64,000 nt of DNA from Odiellus spinosus. Lineage: Eukaryota; Arthropoda; Arachnida; Opiliones; Phalangiidae. The notes below the pieces were generated by a model. The model was not told the DNA's origin, made no database searches, and saw only the letters and a list, made by a program, of their open reading frames with translations. Shown one piece after another: positions 1-14,379 of this stretch (its first letter is position 1; every line of letters begins with the position of its first letter). Made by a program: the position numbers and the translations under genes. Location of the stretch: contig OY987229.1 of NCBI GenBank assembly GCA_963920705.1, positions 23,347,728 to 23,411,727 on the forward strand. The letters run 5' to 3'.

Positions 1-533
1 AGCCGATGACGCCTCTCGCTCTCAGACTCTCTGCAGTTGGTAATCGCGAGTTCTTCTCCCCACGGTGTTTATTTCCAGGTCACCTAATGAACGCGCGCGC
101 GCGGCCAAAACTCGGGGTCACGAACTCGGAGCCTGGATTATTAGAGAGAGGGAACCGGTGAGGCTGTAGACGGGGAAATATCCTAGATAATGAGGGCTCT
201 CCGAGTACCAACCAACCTTTAAATGGATCTCGCCTTTCGCGCAAAATTTTCCCCTTACTCTCTAGATCTTTCTAACTATACGAGCTGCTATTATTTCGGA
301 AACATCACGCCATGTAAAAACCACCGTCTGGCGTCTTTTCGAGCTATATAACCATGGCTGGCCAGAATGAAAAATCGCTCTGATGCGCGGAAAGTTTGCT
401 GATGATTATTTAGAACAATTACAATTATTTGTTTTTTTATTTACTTGTATCAGCGAAACATTATTGGGTAGTGCTAGCTAGGAATGGGATCTTCTATTAA
501 TTATTCATATATTTTCATATATTTTATTTTTTA
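1..533. other. Flank, no gene seen
   Basis: First 350 bp moderately GC-rich, then AT-rich. No supported ORF or repeat. Confidence 0.5.
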
Positions 534-537
534 TTAA

Positions 538-972
538 AGGGATGATGCAACCTAACAACAAGTGATTTTTTTATCGATTCCTTATTGTTTAAATAGGCCT
601 AATCTACTATTTAAAAAATTTACAAACAAATATTAAACTAGAAATAAATTTAAAACTTACCCTGAAAAAAGGCTTAGTGGGATTCATGGAGCTCCTGATT
701 TTCTCGCGTGTAAGGTCTAGCGACCAATCGCGCGCGACGTAAGTCTCGTGGAGATCTCGCGCGAACGACGGGTCTTTGCTCATTGGTCGCTAGACCTGAC
801 ACGGACGCGATTCAGGATCTCCATGAATCCCTCTAAGCCTATTTTCAGGGTAAGTTTTAAATTTATTTCTAGTTTAATATTTGTATTGCAAACTTTTTAT
901 CGGTGGATTAGGCCTGTTTAAACGATAAGGAATCGATAAAAAAATCACTTGTAATTAGGTTGCATTCTCCCT
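538..972. mobile_element. TTAA-flanked foldback MITE (family T), full copy
   Basis: 435 bp bounded by TTAA (534-537 and 973-976) with ends AGGGATGATGCAACC and GGTTGCATTCTCCCT. The inverted repeat runs nearly to the centre, including GGCCTAAT/ATTAGGCC and GGTCTAGCGACCAAT/ATTGGTCGCTAGACC, so a transcript would form one long hairpin with a GC-rich tip. TTAA targets suggest piggyBac or Kolobok-type mobilisation. No ORF. Confidence 0.88.
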
Positions 973-976
973 TTAA

Positions 977-3375
977 TTGTTTGTGACTAAAAATGTCAAT
1001 TTTTAAATCAGTTCAATTCAATTATATTTAATTCTCGCTCTCTCTCTTTCAAAATAAATTGAAAATTCATCTTACGAGTTACTCGTATCAAAACGCCTAA
1101 CATTAGATAATAAAATTAGACGTATTTCTTAAAATTCGTATCAAATAAAATAAATATAGACTAATTAAAATAAAATAAAAAATTATGATTTTGAATTATT
1201 ATTTTTGACGAAAATAGATTTTCAAATTTTCTTGGAATTAAAATGCAAATTATGGCGAAACTTTTGTTGAGTCAGAAGATTTTTAATTGGTTTTAAAGTA
1301 ATCAATTGCGGCTTAAGTTCGAGACACACCCGAACAAAATTCCCTCTATAAACTATAGTTATTAAAAAAGTTCACGAAAGTGGAGTTTAATTGACACGCT
1401 TAGAATAGAATAACCTATAATAAAAGTAAAATAAAAAGTTTCGCACCGGCTCGCTTAGCGCGATGAAAGACGTCATTTGTATTATCCGAGAGTGTCTCTA
1501 GCTCATATTTTTACTCTTTAATTAAATAGGAACCAGGGAAGATTTTTAAATTTGACAAAAACGCTTTAAATCATCGTATAACTGGGGCAAATTTTCGATA
1601 TCAAAGAAAATGAAGGAACGAACCGATTTGAACATTTATAACACGTTTAAGCGCGAATATACGGGTGTCAAAATGATTCTCGACCCTCGTAACTCAACCT
1701 TCGTATAAATAGTAGCCTTAATAGCTCGCCCATTAAAAGTCAGAGGCCGGCTGCCACGCTCCAACCCATAAAACACGACGATTATAAAAAGGACCACCTC
1801 TTACCAATTAGAAATCGAGCAGTTCGCGGAAAGAAAAAAAAAACACCCCGAAATAGATCGAGATAGAAATTGAACTGACCTCGATAACCAGTCTATGACC
1901 CGAAGTAAAATCCCGAATAAAATAGTAACAAAAGTATTTTCCAAATAAAATAAAAATAAAATTGATAAAAATTTGAATATTATTAGGAGATTAGGGCTAA
2001 TTTCGCTGGCGGAAAAGTCACGGCTTAAACGCAACGTATCACGTACCGATTTAAGGGTGTAAGTTGGGCGAAGGTAGACAGGTTGGGTGTCAAAGGTGGG
2101 TGGGCGGCATCTCCTTTTTTAGTGGCGTGCGTCGGAAATTGGAAATATGGCCCCGCGACAAATGGGAACCAGAAACGCTTGGCCTCACGAAACCCGATCT
2201 CGTCGCACGCGTACCGAATATATTCTAATTCCCTTCCCGTATACGGAGTCGACAATTAAAGTGGATACTTTAACGCATTCCTTCATTTAACCCAATCGTA
2301 AGTGTCGCCTCGCGACCCATTTCCGTCTTCCGCCATTGCGTTTCCGGAAGCTAGAACGAGGTAACGACCTTGAAAGAGACAGAAATTATACGGAAAATCG
2401 GTTTCCTATATAGGAAACTCTCCTCCTTTCTAAGATTGCGAGTGAAGATAGTCGTGGGGTCTTCCACTATTTCTTTCTTAAGGAAGAGATATAGTCTCAG
2501 TAAAAAAATTGGTTTTGTTTACAGATTCGAATATAAATTATAATTTTTTTTACAAAAATAATCACGTAGTAGATTATGTGGCATTGTTTGCTTGTCGTAG
2601 TCTAAATCTCGCGTAATCTTATAAAATTAGGTCAAAATCTAGGGGTAATCACGCTGTAATTACAAATCAGGCCCTGATAAATCCATTATTTATAATTTAT
2701 TAACTAGCTATTGCCCGTTAAATAATAATTAATTGTTTTTATATTAATTAGTTATTAGCTAACGTGACTTAATCATATACTTAATATAACAAAATTATTA
2801 AAATTTCCCTTCCAGTTATTTCTTTGTCGCTATATATTTTAAGGTAGAGTATCCAACTTCGCTTGTATATTCTAGCGTTCCCAACCGACAGACAGACGTA
2901 ATATATATTTTGAATGAACAGTTTTTTTCTTAACCACGATAATTAATTTCATAATAAGTTGAGACTACTCCTTTAAAATGTTAGAAGTGGGGTGTTGGTA
3001 AAGAGCGTTACTTCTAATTTAAAGCGAATCCTCCCTTTGTGGCGTCTCCCTTTAAGTTCTTCAGAATGGCCATTGCGGCCGCCGATCGTTTTGGACTAGA
3101 AAAACGATAATTTATATTGATGGTTCGAACAGAACCTCCTCCTTCGCCACGCGAATACGCGAATCATTCGTAATTTGCCAGAGACTTTACAATCTCTTTT
3201 TTTTCTCCCCATTATTCCGTCCGTCTTAACCCAGTAATGAAACGATGCAAAGAGACTTAAAATGAATAGCGTAGACGAGAAATATCAGTAGTAAAATTAT
3301 AAAATCGCTAATTAATATTTTGAAACAGTTTCTTGTTTTTTTTATTACGCATTTTTGAAATGTATAGATATATAA
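977..3375. other. Flank, no gene seen
   Basis: AT-rich with small chance ORFs. A TATAAATA word lies at 1704-1711 with no exon evidence around it. Confidence 0.5.
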
Positions 3376-3382
3376 TCTACAC

Positions 3383-3777
3383 CAGAGGTATATAATAACC
3401 CCCTTCGGGGGGAAGTATGAAAGGTAGGCAAAATCGACGAACAACGAGTGCCCGGCGTAAAATCGACACACCGCTTTACTGCCAAAAAATAGTTACACCA
3501 TTTTTCCCTACGCGCGCTTCCGGAACTCGCGAGCTGAAGTCAACCTTCGACTCCATTTTAACAGACAGCCTGACTCCCGAGACAGGAAGTTCTAAACACA
3601 AATCGAGCCGTCTTGTTTATACAAAGACCATTTACTAGAGTAGCGACACTGAGAAGTCCAGCGCGAGCTAGTGGCCTATAGATAGTCAGCAGCGGGCTCT
3701 TGTTGTTCGTGATTTTTAGCATTGGTAGTATAGGAGCTTTCATACTTCCCCCCGAAGGGGGTTATTATATACTTCTG
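3383..3777. mobile_element. Inverted-repeat MITE (family B), 7-bp duplication
   Basis: 395 bp with terminal inverted repeats of 41 bp and one mismatch, containing CCCCCTTCGGGGGGAAG. Flanked by TCTACAC at 3376-3382 and 3778-3784. Ends CAGA...TCTG. No transposase; the reading frames inside look like chance. Confidence 0.88.
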
Positions 3778-3784
3778 TCTACAC

Positions 3785-5855
3785 TTATTCACTCTCAGTG
3801 TTCGAATAGGTTTTTGCAATCCGCGCGCGACGAATGGAATATGTTTGAACGTCATATTTCATAGCTAAGTTGTCGTTGCGTGTTCAACTTTCATTTTCTT
3901 AGGCTGCGAAAAGAAAAAAATCTAGGCGACTTACGTTCGAAAGAAAGAAATAATATCTAAGAGACAGGATTTAAAGATAAATTCGAATTGCACGCCGAAC
4001 ACCCATTTACCAAATAAACTATTATAGGCGACCTCTTACACTCTAAGTTTACTAAGAATAAAATGAAATTAAAACTCGAAATTAAAATATCTGAAAATAA
4101 AATATCAGAATTACTAAAAATAAGTAAGACTAGTTAAGGTGCAAAAAAAAAAATAACATAGAATTATCTTATTTGAATCTTAATTTATTTCGTAGACCAA
4201 CAGCCGTGTTAAAGTCTTTTAGGTAAACCCATTTTTTGTGTTCAACAAACAATATGGGTTGAAGAAATTCTCAGACGGCAGATTTTATTTTTCCTACCTG
4301 TAAAATGTTTATACCGCACGCGTGTTGTGAAATATGTTAAATCATAGCGGGGACCCTTGTCGACCTATCTCTACCTATATCTCCTTTATATGGCGTTGCA
4401 TCACGCGTGCGCTTGGCCGTACCACCAGCTGCTCATTCCATCATCGTCCCCCGGGACCCTGAAAAAATTCCGGGGAAAATAATTTTAATTTCAAGAAACT
4501 TGAATTTTTTCTTCTTCTTTCGCGTATCTTTGGTTTACTCTCTATATAAATATTCAAGCACGGGCCATGATAAAATAACATCCAATTAGATAGATACCAT
4601 CTACTATTTGTCAAGGGAAAGTCTCGCGCTTAAAAAGTTATACACCTTTTTAATTTAAAAATAATTAATTTGAAAAGTTTATTTCAATTTCTATTAAAAA
4701 CTTTAACATCAGGTTATGGAAACTAGTTTTGTCGGGTTCTTTCTTGACCCCATTGAATTCGGATTGCGTTTACGCCTAGAAGTAAAGGGATAATGAAATT
4801 AGACAATCGGTAAATTAAAATACTAGGGTTTAAAGCGCTAGTAAACAAATTCCAAAAAAGGATTAAGAAGGCAAATCCTTATCTATATATTCTTTGGTTT
4901 AATACCAAGCCTTAAGCCTCGCCCTAATCCGTACCTTATTTTTAAAAAGCGGTTCGAATCAAAATTGAACTAAAGCTTTTTTATTGGCAACTGAATGGAT
5001 TAGACGTTCCCTTGAGAATTCTTTTTCGAGCTTCGCTCGTCTTTGAGATTTGTCAGCTTATTTATTTTGCCCGCTGGTATAAAGTGTATGGCTCGGATGG
5101 GCTAGACTATGGCGCGGTGGCTATTAAAGCCAGTTTTCGGCGCGGGCACGAGACTGCACCTGGCATCCTCGCACGCTCTTAATTACCTACCAATATACTT
5201 TCAATGGCTAGCTTGAAAGGAAACGAATTTTCCGCTCTAAAACCTGTTTCTCGACGGACTAAATAACGCGATTCTAGATAGTGAATGAATGTCTCGGTAT
5301 ATTTAAAAGGCCTTCCTATGACCATCCTCCCCTTCCTCTTGGTAATATTCAAGCTACGATTTAAGCGCCCGTCCCTCGAGGCAACTTAAAACATTTCGCA
5401 TTGAAGTCCGTATGAAACTAGATTTATTTTAAACAATAAAAATTATTTCGCGATTTATACTAGAGAGAGATAAAGAAACGCGTACGTGAACGTGAATCGT
5501 TTATTCGCGTTCTGAGCACAAAGGTTCAATCTAATAAACGCCAACATGGCCTCATTAATTGAACATATTAAAATAAACACGATAATGGTCAATTTTCAAG
5601 CAAATATGGTTATTGTCAAATTGAAAACACAAATTTTCCTGGACATATTGGCTTGCGTATTGGGGTTTGTTGTCACGAAACTAACTATTTCTGTCAAATC
5701 TGCGCACTGATTACGCAGCCTTATTTTTAATGTCAAGTAATCACTCTAATACAGGCTTTATACCGATTACTTTGATTAATCGACTAGGAATATATTTTAA
5801 ATTAATAAAGATGTTGTATACACGTGGACTTTAATATTGGGGGGTTCTAGTCCTC

Positions 5856-5858
<3 letters not shown>
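3785..5858. other. Flank, no gene seen
   Basis: AT-rich. A family T-like terminus (TAAAGGGATAATGAAA) occurs near 4784; its TTAA is mutated. Nothing else supported. Confidence 0.5.

Positions 5859-5933
<75 letters not shown>
5859..5933 (+). repeat. (TC)n microsatellite
   Basis: About 37 uninterrupted TC units. Confidence 0.97.
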
Positions 5934-5936
<3 letters not shown>

Positions 5937-6387
5937 TTTCCCCCTTTACGAATCTGTGTCTGATAAAATGAAGCTTATTTAGCAGCTTGCTCGAAGATCG
6001 TTTACATTTTAATCGTGGGAACCGAGATTTTTAACGAAGCGCGAGCGACCTCGAATGACTCGAACGCGAGCTTTTTATTAGCTAGGATTAAACCAAGAGG
6101 GTCGACGGAACTCCTAATTACTATGGGTAACGCGTCATCTATATTAAGACGTATCATTCCAACAAAAAAAAAAAAATGATAACCAATCGAAGGACGGAGG
6201 ATCATTAATAATACCATAATACTTACCATATATTGATATTTTTTCACACATAGTAGCTTATTTATGACGAAAATACGCGGTTCTTCTTGGATAACTAAAT
6301 TTATTATTTACCATATTGAATAGTTGAAAATACTCCTTACCGGTTATTAAACACCTGTTGCGAGTTAAGCTTAAATAAAACCACAGA
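5934..6387. other. Flank between (TC)n and MITE A copy 1
   Basis: Nothing recognised beyond a 13-A run near 6165. Confidence 0.5.
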
Positions 6388-6725
6388 CAGAAGCCAATGA
6401 AACCCTCCTTTGAAGTCTACTACTCCAATGTTCCATATAGCGCTCCTCTCTGTATGGGTAAAATTCCCAATTTTACGAGTTAGAAGGGGTCCTACTTCAT
6501 CCACCCTGTCTACGGAAAATTGGAAATTCTCTCTCTCCACAAACGACGACGTTTTTTTTGACGAACTCCGAGGCTGCTAGAGATATTCGCTCGACGAACT
6601 CCCGCTCCGAAAATATCTACCGTTAGGAGGCGTACGAATCGCGCCTTTTGAGAATAACCCATACAGAGAGGGGTAGATAAGACCCGGGAGTAATAGACTT
6701 CAAAGGAGGGTTTCATCGGCTTCTG
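6388..6725 (+). mobile_element. MITE family A, copy 1
   Basis: 338 bp with ends CAGAAGCCAATGAAACCC and GGGTTTCATCGGCTTCTG. A nested inner inverted repeat holds CCTCTCTGTATGGGT. The flanks (CCACAGA, CACATAT) do not give a clean duplication. Non-autonomous. Confidence 0.88.
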
Positions 6726-6979
6726 CACATATAATTACCAATATAAATAAATACCAAATCTCCCGGAGAGATTACATTATAGAAAAATAATTATGATTAT
6801 AATTTCAATTATCTTTTAATAAAAACAGACTTAATTAAGATATATTTTTGACGTAAGGGTTATACAACATCATTATAAATTATAAATATAGGAAGCTTCT
6901 CTATTCATTCTTATTCAAGAATCAACGCGGGCGTTCTTTTTCCCAGATAAACTTCTATACCTTTTTATCCAGCGCTCCT

Positions 6980-6986
6980 AGAGAGA

Positions 6987-7024
<38 letters not shown>
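6980..7024 (+). repeat. (AG)n microsatellite
   Basis: GA/AG dinucleotides with one ATG interruption, followed by an A run. Confidence 0.95.
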
Positions 7025-7029
<5 letters not shown>

Positions 7030-9689
7030 AAAATTGTTTTAAGGGGGTGTGGGATCACCCGCTGTCTTTTCCATTTAGTCGATGAATTTAGATAGTTCTC
7101 ATTTGTTAAAAGGTTTCCTGTCGTTTTCGCCCGCACTTTTTTTTTGCTTAGTTTTTCCCGCGAAAGAAAAAGGGAAGCCACGAAGAGAGAGGAAAAAAAA
7201 AAAAAAGAAAAAAAAATAGGAAAATATTATTCCTTCATGTAACACCTATAGATTATAATTAACGAGAAACGTATTCTCGGCCCTCGTTTCGTCCTAATCT
7301 CTATTTATTTATTAAAACAGCTACCAAGCAGGGCCCCTTTTTCCTGTTTTTCCTGTTTTTTTTATTTCGGGTAAATCGACACGAAGGGAAATTATAATCA
7401 ATACGCGACGAGAACGCGGGGTTGCGCCCCTCAAACTATTCGCGACGAATTGTTTAATTAAGGTAAAGCCAAAGAGATGTCAGAGGCGCGCCTTCTTATT
7501 GTTAGAGCGCTCTTTTAATGGTCTTACACGGGTTAATTCGTAGGCGAATATATCATAGGCGTGGAGGTTTATTTTTTGTATAAATCAGACGCTATTGAAG
7601 TTATTCTAATTACCTTTAATGGATATGAGGAAGTAGCTATCATTAAGAATCCCCCAAATCCCCCATTAAATTGTATTTCATATATGCACCCACACAGAGG
7701 TTAAAGGTTAACTGACTGAAAATAGACATTTTCTGAAATTTGGGGTACTTTGGAAGTTATCTCGGCGCTTTTTAGTTACGTCATAACACGCGGTTAACTG
7801 TTAATCGATAATTTGAAATTAAATTATATTTAATTATAATTTAATTGATCAATATATTGTTTTATTCAACAAATACTAATTATTTAAAATAAATAAAATG
7901 GTAATTTTCGTTTTGAAAATTTGTTTATTGAAACCAATATGGAGACTACGCCATTAATTATTATTTAAAATTTATTCCCCATGTTATTACTCCATGGTGG
8001 TAATAATATTTTCCCTTTCCCCTAAATGAAAGCGTGTACTTCTATCAATTAGTCCATAGTATTTGTAACCCTTTTAGCGTAAAATATAAAATTATATAAA
8101 TCGCATGTCAGTAGCCCTTGAAATACTATAAGTTATACGTATAGTCTGCCTGCCATAAATATCGACATAAATATATTTTTTCCTCGTTTGGCATTATGTA
8201 ATATTACGTGGAAACCAAACGTACCATTCTTTCTAGTTAATGAATTAAGCTTATATAGGGGAAGGTGAAATAATGGTAGCAATTGTTAAGGTTGATAAGG
8301 AACTGTACGCTTTAACTCTATTTATTCGAATAAGGGCGTTGAATTTATAAATCCCTTAATACTCGTAATATAACTGAGTGTTTTTAGAGAGCCCGACTAA
8401 CCCGTTTTTACCAGAGATTATAATAAAGTCATCCTGTCACCATTTTTGTCGAGATTAAACTTATTAATTGCAATGTTGAAGATATAATTGAAATTTAGTT
8501 TTTTTAAAAGAAAATTACATTGTTTTTATGTAAAAACTTCATTTACGACTTGAAAAGTCTCTAAATATCGTTTTTACGTAAATATCATGGCGTTTAAATT
8601 AAATTTCAATTTTTAAAAGTAAATTTTTTAGTAACATGCCTATATTTTAAGAAACTTCAATATTATTTAACTAAAACATACAAATTCAAACTTTGTTTTG
8701 ATGATGGATACGTTTTGGAAAAAAGGTAGCAATGACGTAACATTAAATATTGCACCCCTAGATGATATGGTTAATATAGGAAATTGGTAAATTTACCGGT
8801 ACTGTTAAGTACAATTTACAATTTCAAATCGTTTGTAGAAAACTTTTGGGTTTCGACAAGATAATCCGGAAATATTTGGATAATCCGGTTATTTATTAAT
8901 AATAATCTGTTAAATATTTGGATTACGTTGAATTTATGGATAATTTAATTACGATTAAAGATAATCGCAAAAATGACATCTATCATTTCTAATGGTTAAG
9001 GTTTTTTCCCGAAAATGCCACTCAAAATTCTTTCGTTTATTCGCGAGAGATTGGTGACATAGTTCCTTTGAAAAACGAAATGCCATCTCGTAATAGGAAA
9101 AGTAAATATTTGAATAAAACATTTCGCTCATTTTCGTGCCAATGAATCGTAAAATGAACGCTGAAAGAGAAAGAACTCTCTTTTAAACGACTTTCGCGTT
9201 AACAATGAACGAGCTCCGAATTATATCAGCGAAATTATTCGAACGACAAGCGTTTTATATGTTAAAAGCCGTGTTACGTTATCGGGATTACGAGGGCGCG
9301 CCATGAATAATATAAGGGTCAAGAGGCCATCGCCGCGCGCCTTCGCTAAATTATTCACCGCGTCTTTCAACTACAATGGAACTGTTATTAATTAAAAGGG
9401 GTTTTTGTCAATAATACGGCGATATTAACAAAATTATAATTGGGAAAAATACACTTAATGTTTAAGTAACACTATTTTCAAACAAATATTAAGCTATAGA
9501 AATCAATTTTTAAATTAATCGGGTAATTGGATTAAAGCTAAGGAGGATGATAAGAAAATTATGGGACTTTTTCATCAATTCTACTATTAAAAATAAGACT
9601 AATGGCTCGTGAATTGTGGAAAAATGGAAATATCCAGGAGTATTCTTTGGTAAAATCTAGAATTATTAGGGAAATTTATTTGAGAAGAA
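7025..9689. other. Flank, no gene seen
   Basis: AT-rich, with A runs near 7190. No supported ORF. Confidence 0.5.
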
Positions 9690-10146
9690 CGTGGGAATAT
9701 CAAGGAAAAGCCTTTGAAAATTAGAAATATCAAGGAAAATCATTTGAAAACTGGAAAACCTTTGAAGAACATAGTGTTATCAGGGAAAATCCATTGAAAA
9801 AACATGGTAATATCATAAAATCCTTTGAAAATTAGAAATATCAGGGAAAACCTTTGAAAACTGGAAATATCAGGGAAAATCCTTTGGAAACTGGAAATAT
9901 CAGGGAAAATCCTTTGAAAACTGGAAATATCAGGGAAAACCTTTGAAAACTAGAAATATCAGGGAAAATCCTTTGGAAACTGGAAATATCAGGGAAAACC
10001 TTTGAAAACTGGAAATATCAGGGAAAACCTTTGAAAACTGGAAATATCAGGGAAAATCCTTTGAAAACTAGAAATATCAGGGAAAATCCTTTGAAAACTA
10101 GAAATATCAGGGAAAATCCTTTGAAAACTGGAAATATCAAGGAAAA
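9690..10146 (+). repeat. 28-29-bp minisatellite
   Basis: Repeats of GAAATATCAGGGAAAA followed by CCTTTGAAAACT, alternating 28- and 29-bp units. A long reading frame on the minus strand only reflects the repeat (DISSFQRIFP) and is not a gene. Confidence 0.93.
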
Positions 10147-13100
10147 TAACTAAAAAGAAACATCTAAATATCCAGGACATAAATATCATTAAAACCCAAT
10201 GAAATAATCTGGAAATATCAAAGAAAATGTATAAATTTGCGTGAATTCTGGAGATGCAAAAATAATTTTCGTTATATCCGTTTAATTCGCTGTATATTGT
10301 TAAGCCGAGTTTAAATATTCCCTGTATTTCGCCAAACAATAGAATCTGTCATCGGATTAAAATCTAGGAGCGGCGGTCCATCTATAATACTGGGAGGTCT
10401 TCTAGATAGTTTTGGTGGTCCTCCTTTCTCAACCACCAATTTAATTTCTATTCATTTATGCGAAGGACGACGAACGGAAAATTAGCGTATAAATGGAGTG
10501 AACGCGCAGATACTGGCTCGTCGTTTGCTAACCGTATAAGCTTTATTGTTTGATCTATAGCGCCACGGGTTAGCGGATAGCTTCGGACTAAATAGTACGC
10601 GTTTAGGGGCTTATCGGGGGGGTCTATATCAACCCCCAGCCAGCTTATGACTCGTATCTAACTTCCATTATAATTAAAAAGCAACGGGGATAAAAATGAA
10701 TAATTAGAGAGATTAGTCTCCTACGCTTTTAGAAGAAAATTGCTAAGATAGGGAACCGTCCACACCGGGCCAAGAAATGAATGATGTCTCGCCAGAAATT
10801 AGTCACTTATTATATGGACTATTTCGCCTTGATTTACTAACGAGAGCCGCTTTTGCTTTATCTCTAATTTAACGGGTCCTTCCGGATAAAGAGTAGTGCC
10901 ATAAAGAATATGTATTACGAGAGGATGCTCGTGCCTTGAAAGGTGTCTCTGAGGTTTAGGTTCCTTACTTCCGGTATTGGAATATTTTTAATTTTAAAGG
11001 TTTCCCTCGTAAGTAATTTATCTATTAATGTCGCGCACTTATCTTAAGAAATATAAATTAATTACGAAACCAGAAGTTAATAATTGACGAATTTTATGTT
11101 TGAATTAATTAAGTTGTTTTATTTAATAGTGGAGTTTACTTATAATTATATCCTTCGTGTTTAATGAGTTAATTTTATATGAAAAGTTATATCTAGTCAA
11201 GGTGCCTTTCCAATTTCCATAGGTTTGACAAAACGTGAGTTCAAAGCTGATTTTTCCCCTATCTAAATGTATTATAAATTTCCATTTTTCACCTACTTAA
11301 TTTGCATATATATATACGGACAATTAATTCCTAAAATAATTCGCAACTCTGGCGAAAATTCCCGATTTCTCGTATTTATGGATATATAAAAGGCGCCTTT
11401 AGACTCGGTCTTTGTTTAGAAAACTGGTTTAGTTTTACGGCGTTGGTTTTGGGGTCAATATGGGGGAATCCTTAAGCTAATTAAGAATGCAAATAAGCGA
11501 GGGGGGTGGGCTTATCTTCCACGTCCCGCGTTACTTGATCTATGGTTCTCCCAAAAATGATTCATTTCTTGAGTTGGAGTTAATAGCGCTTCTTTCTACC
11601 ACTCGCCGGGCGGGGAAGAAAGCCCTCTTTCGCCGTTCTTATGGTAATGACAATTATCCGACCTCCAAAACACGTCCAGCTAAGGATCTATCCGTCATTT
11701 TAACAAACACATCGCGTTCTTAAGACCCAAGAATAAAGGAAGCTCGGCTCACAGTCAAACTCAATTATATTCGTTTAAAACTCCTACCACTTAATCTATA
11801 CCCCCCCCCCCCTATTTACTCTCATCAAAGGATTAATCTCGCGCTAATTTATGATTATTTAAATAAATATAATAATAAAATAACTGACTGAAATTAGACC
11901 AATTACGACAATAATTGGATCATCAAAAAACGTTAAAATGTCTGTCGCTAAATTAATCGCTATCAGTTTGCGCTGCTGTTTACAAAAAATGCTTTTAAAG
12001 AGAATATTGATGGGTAATATAGGAGACGAACAAATTAATATTTTCCCAGCATCTAAGGCGCTTTTTGATTGGCTTAATTTAAAACGTGATTGGAATTTCT
12101 CAATCCCAACTTGTTTTTGAAATAAAAACTAATAATAATTTGTAATGAAGCGTATCTAACTTTGCGTGTACATTTTGGCGTTCTCCACCGACAGACAGAC
12201 ATTATAATTTTAATATTTACTCCAACTTCTTTCAAACGAAATCGTAAAGTTTCGTGAGACAAGCCCTTTAACTAAAAGCGGAGCATAATTTTATTTTGTT
12301 CCTAAACTTGATAGACGAGAATGTTCAACCCTCTAAATGTTCTAATGGACTACTTTTTTGACTCTGAGGTGTAATATCGCGTATCACTCCGCCTCTACTT
12401 TGTCCAATATTGAAAACTCCTTTTAAAAACCTGCATTTTGTCTTCGAGTTGCGTTTACGAAGAATAAAATTGAGGAGGTTTTGGGTAGATGGCGAGACCT
12501 TACGGGGGTTTCGAAGATCTCAATTTTTCCTAGGTTGGGATTAGGGATATGAACGGCTTTGTCTGGTTTTAGGACCTATAGATTAAAGCCGCGTTCGCAT
12601 TGAACAATTTCAAACCGTTATTAAATGTTTTGGGCCAAAATATTGTAATTATTTGCTTGAAATGTCTATTCATTCGCGATGTTTGTAACAAATTATATTA
12701 GCTAGTTAATTTGAATTCTCTATGACGTACTTCTTTCGAAATAAGGTCTTTATATTCTCATAAAACGAAAATTCATCTTTACTTCATCATTTAAATTAAA
12801 AATACTTTTTAAAAAAGATGTTTTTTTTTCACCAAAATTGGCTAGCAATTATCTAGGCTCGTAACCCGTGTATAAGAATTAATATTTTTGGCACGATTTC
12901 AAGCTATATTTTTTCTTTCTTTTGTTATCTGAGTTTTAGATAGTTAATTTTATTTTTTATTCGTCTACCCAGTTTTAAACCTTTATCTGTGACTAAAATC
13001 AACGTATTTTGGAATATAATTTGGGTTAATTATTTTTTTTCGGCGTCCCCGTCACGTGTAAGGATGAGAAACATTTCGGAGAAAAACTATTAAAATTTTG

Positions 13101-13411
13101 CGTGCCATCTTCAAAAAAAAAGATTAGACCCTTTCGTATAACCTTTATCAGCTTAAAAGGCAAATAAAGATATTAATCTCTTTGTGGAAAAAAAAAACTG
13201 CTGTGGGGATAAGTTCGGAATCACGATTTAACTAGCATATTATAAGAACACTTTTTAAGCGAAGCTAAGGATGAGATTCGCTATTCTAGCCTGTAGTCGA
13301 TATTTTTTTGACCAATCAAGTGGCCGATATATTCGCGCGTGCCTCACTTTTAAACGTTTTCTATCTGATGGATGATTTGATCAAATAGGGTTAGCGTATA
13401 AATATATTTAA
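10147..13411. other. Flank, no gene seen
   Basis: Includes a C11 run near 11802 and a family D-like arm near 12589. Short ORFs are not convincing. Confidence 0.5.
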
Positions 13412-13787
13412 AGGGATAATAAAATCTAAAAATAAATTATTTTAAATCCGTTCGGATTTTTATGCCTAAAAAATATCAAATTGAACAAAAGGTTTTCTGG
13501 TAATTTGCGGTAGGACTTTCTGTATTAAGTACTTTCGCAAAAAAGACAGCGCGATTTTTCTACATGTATATATATAATTATATATATCTTGATTAGTTTA
13601 TTAACGATCTTTCGTATTAGGCTCTGATTTTACCACGATTCTCCATCATCAAGTAAAACGTGATAATTTGATATTTCTTTAAAAACCCATCAAGACAAAG
13701 GTGTAAAATATAAATTATATCAATTTACTAGCCTTAAAAAAATACAATCCATATAGATCTTGGAAAAAAAATGATTACATCATCCCT
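13412..13787. mobile_element. TTAA-flanked MITE (family T-like)
   Basis: 376 bp with AGGGATAATAAAATC at the left and, on the opposite strand at the right, AGGGATGATGTAATC. TTAA lies at 13408-13411 and 13788-13791. Interior AT-rich, no ORF. Confidence 0.7.
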
Positions 13788-14379
13788 TTAAAATATTTAA
13801 CGTGATTTGAAATATTAGATTTTGATTAAAATTATCATCTCAATTTAAAAATATTATAATACACCTAAAATATGTAATACTAAAAATTATATTCAAACAT
13901 CTGACTTAAAATTAAGCCAAAAAAAAATATATCGTGGGTTTAAGGGCCCCGGGAAAGAAGGGATTGAATTTCGTAATTGATTTCTAGCGTTTCATTCCGC
14001 GTCCCTTCGTATTACGCGTATCGTATTACAACTTATAATTTTGAAAAATATGAAACTGGTTTTTGTCGAGAATGGAATTTCTTTTTACATTTTAGTTTGC
14101 ATTGAACGTAATTTTAAAAATCATAAAGGGGTATAATTGCATTCGATGCAAACTCTCCTTGACTCTATTACGTAACGCTTTTGCTTGAATGTAATATCTC
14201 TGACGGCCTCTCCTATCTCTCTCCAGCAATCTCTTATAGCTTTTGAATATAACGACAGCTGCGGATATTTTTTGCCCGAGTAATTTGACAACGGTGGCGA
14301 TCTCTATGTCAAAGATTTGAAACTTTATAGTCAAGGAGATTAAAAAAAAATATTAATTAAAATTAAACAAAATATAGCG

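Noticed and set aside
6337-6728. Short ORFs repeated around 6.4, 38.1, 45.8, 52.8 and 54.5 kb
   Set aside because: They are the same MITE family A sequence read in several frames; they are not conserved genes.
9989-10339. 116-codon minus-strand ORF with DISSFQRIFP repeats
   Set aside because: It is a by-product of the 28-29-bp minisatellite.
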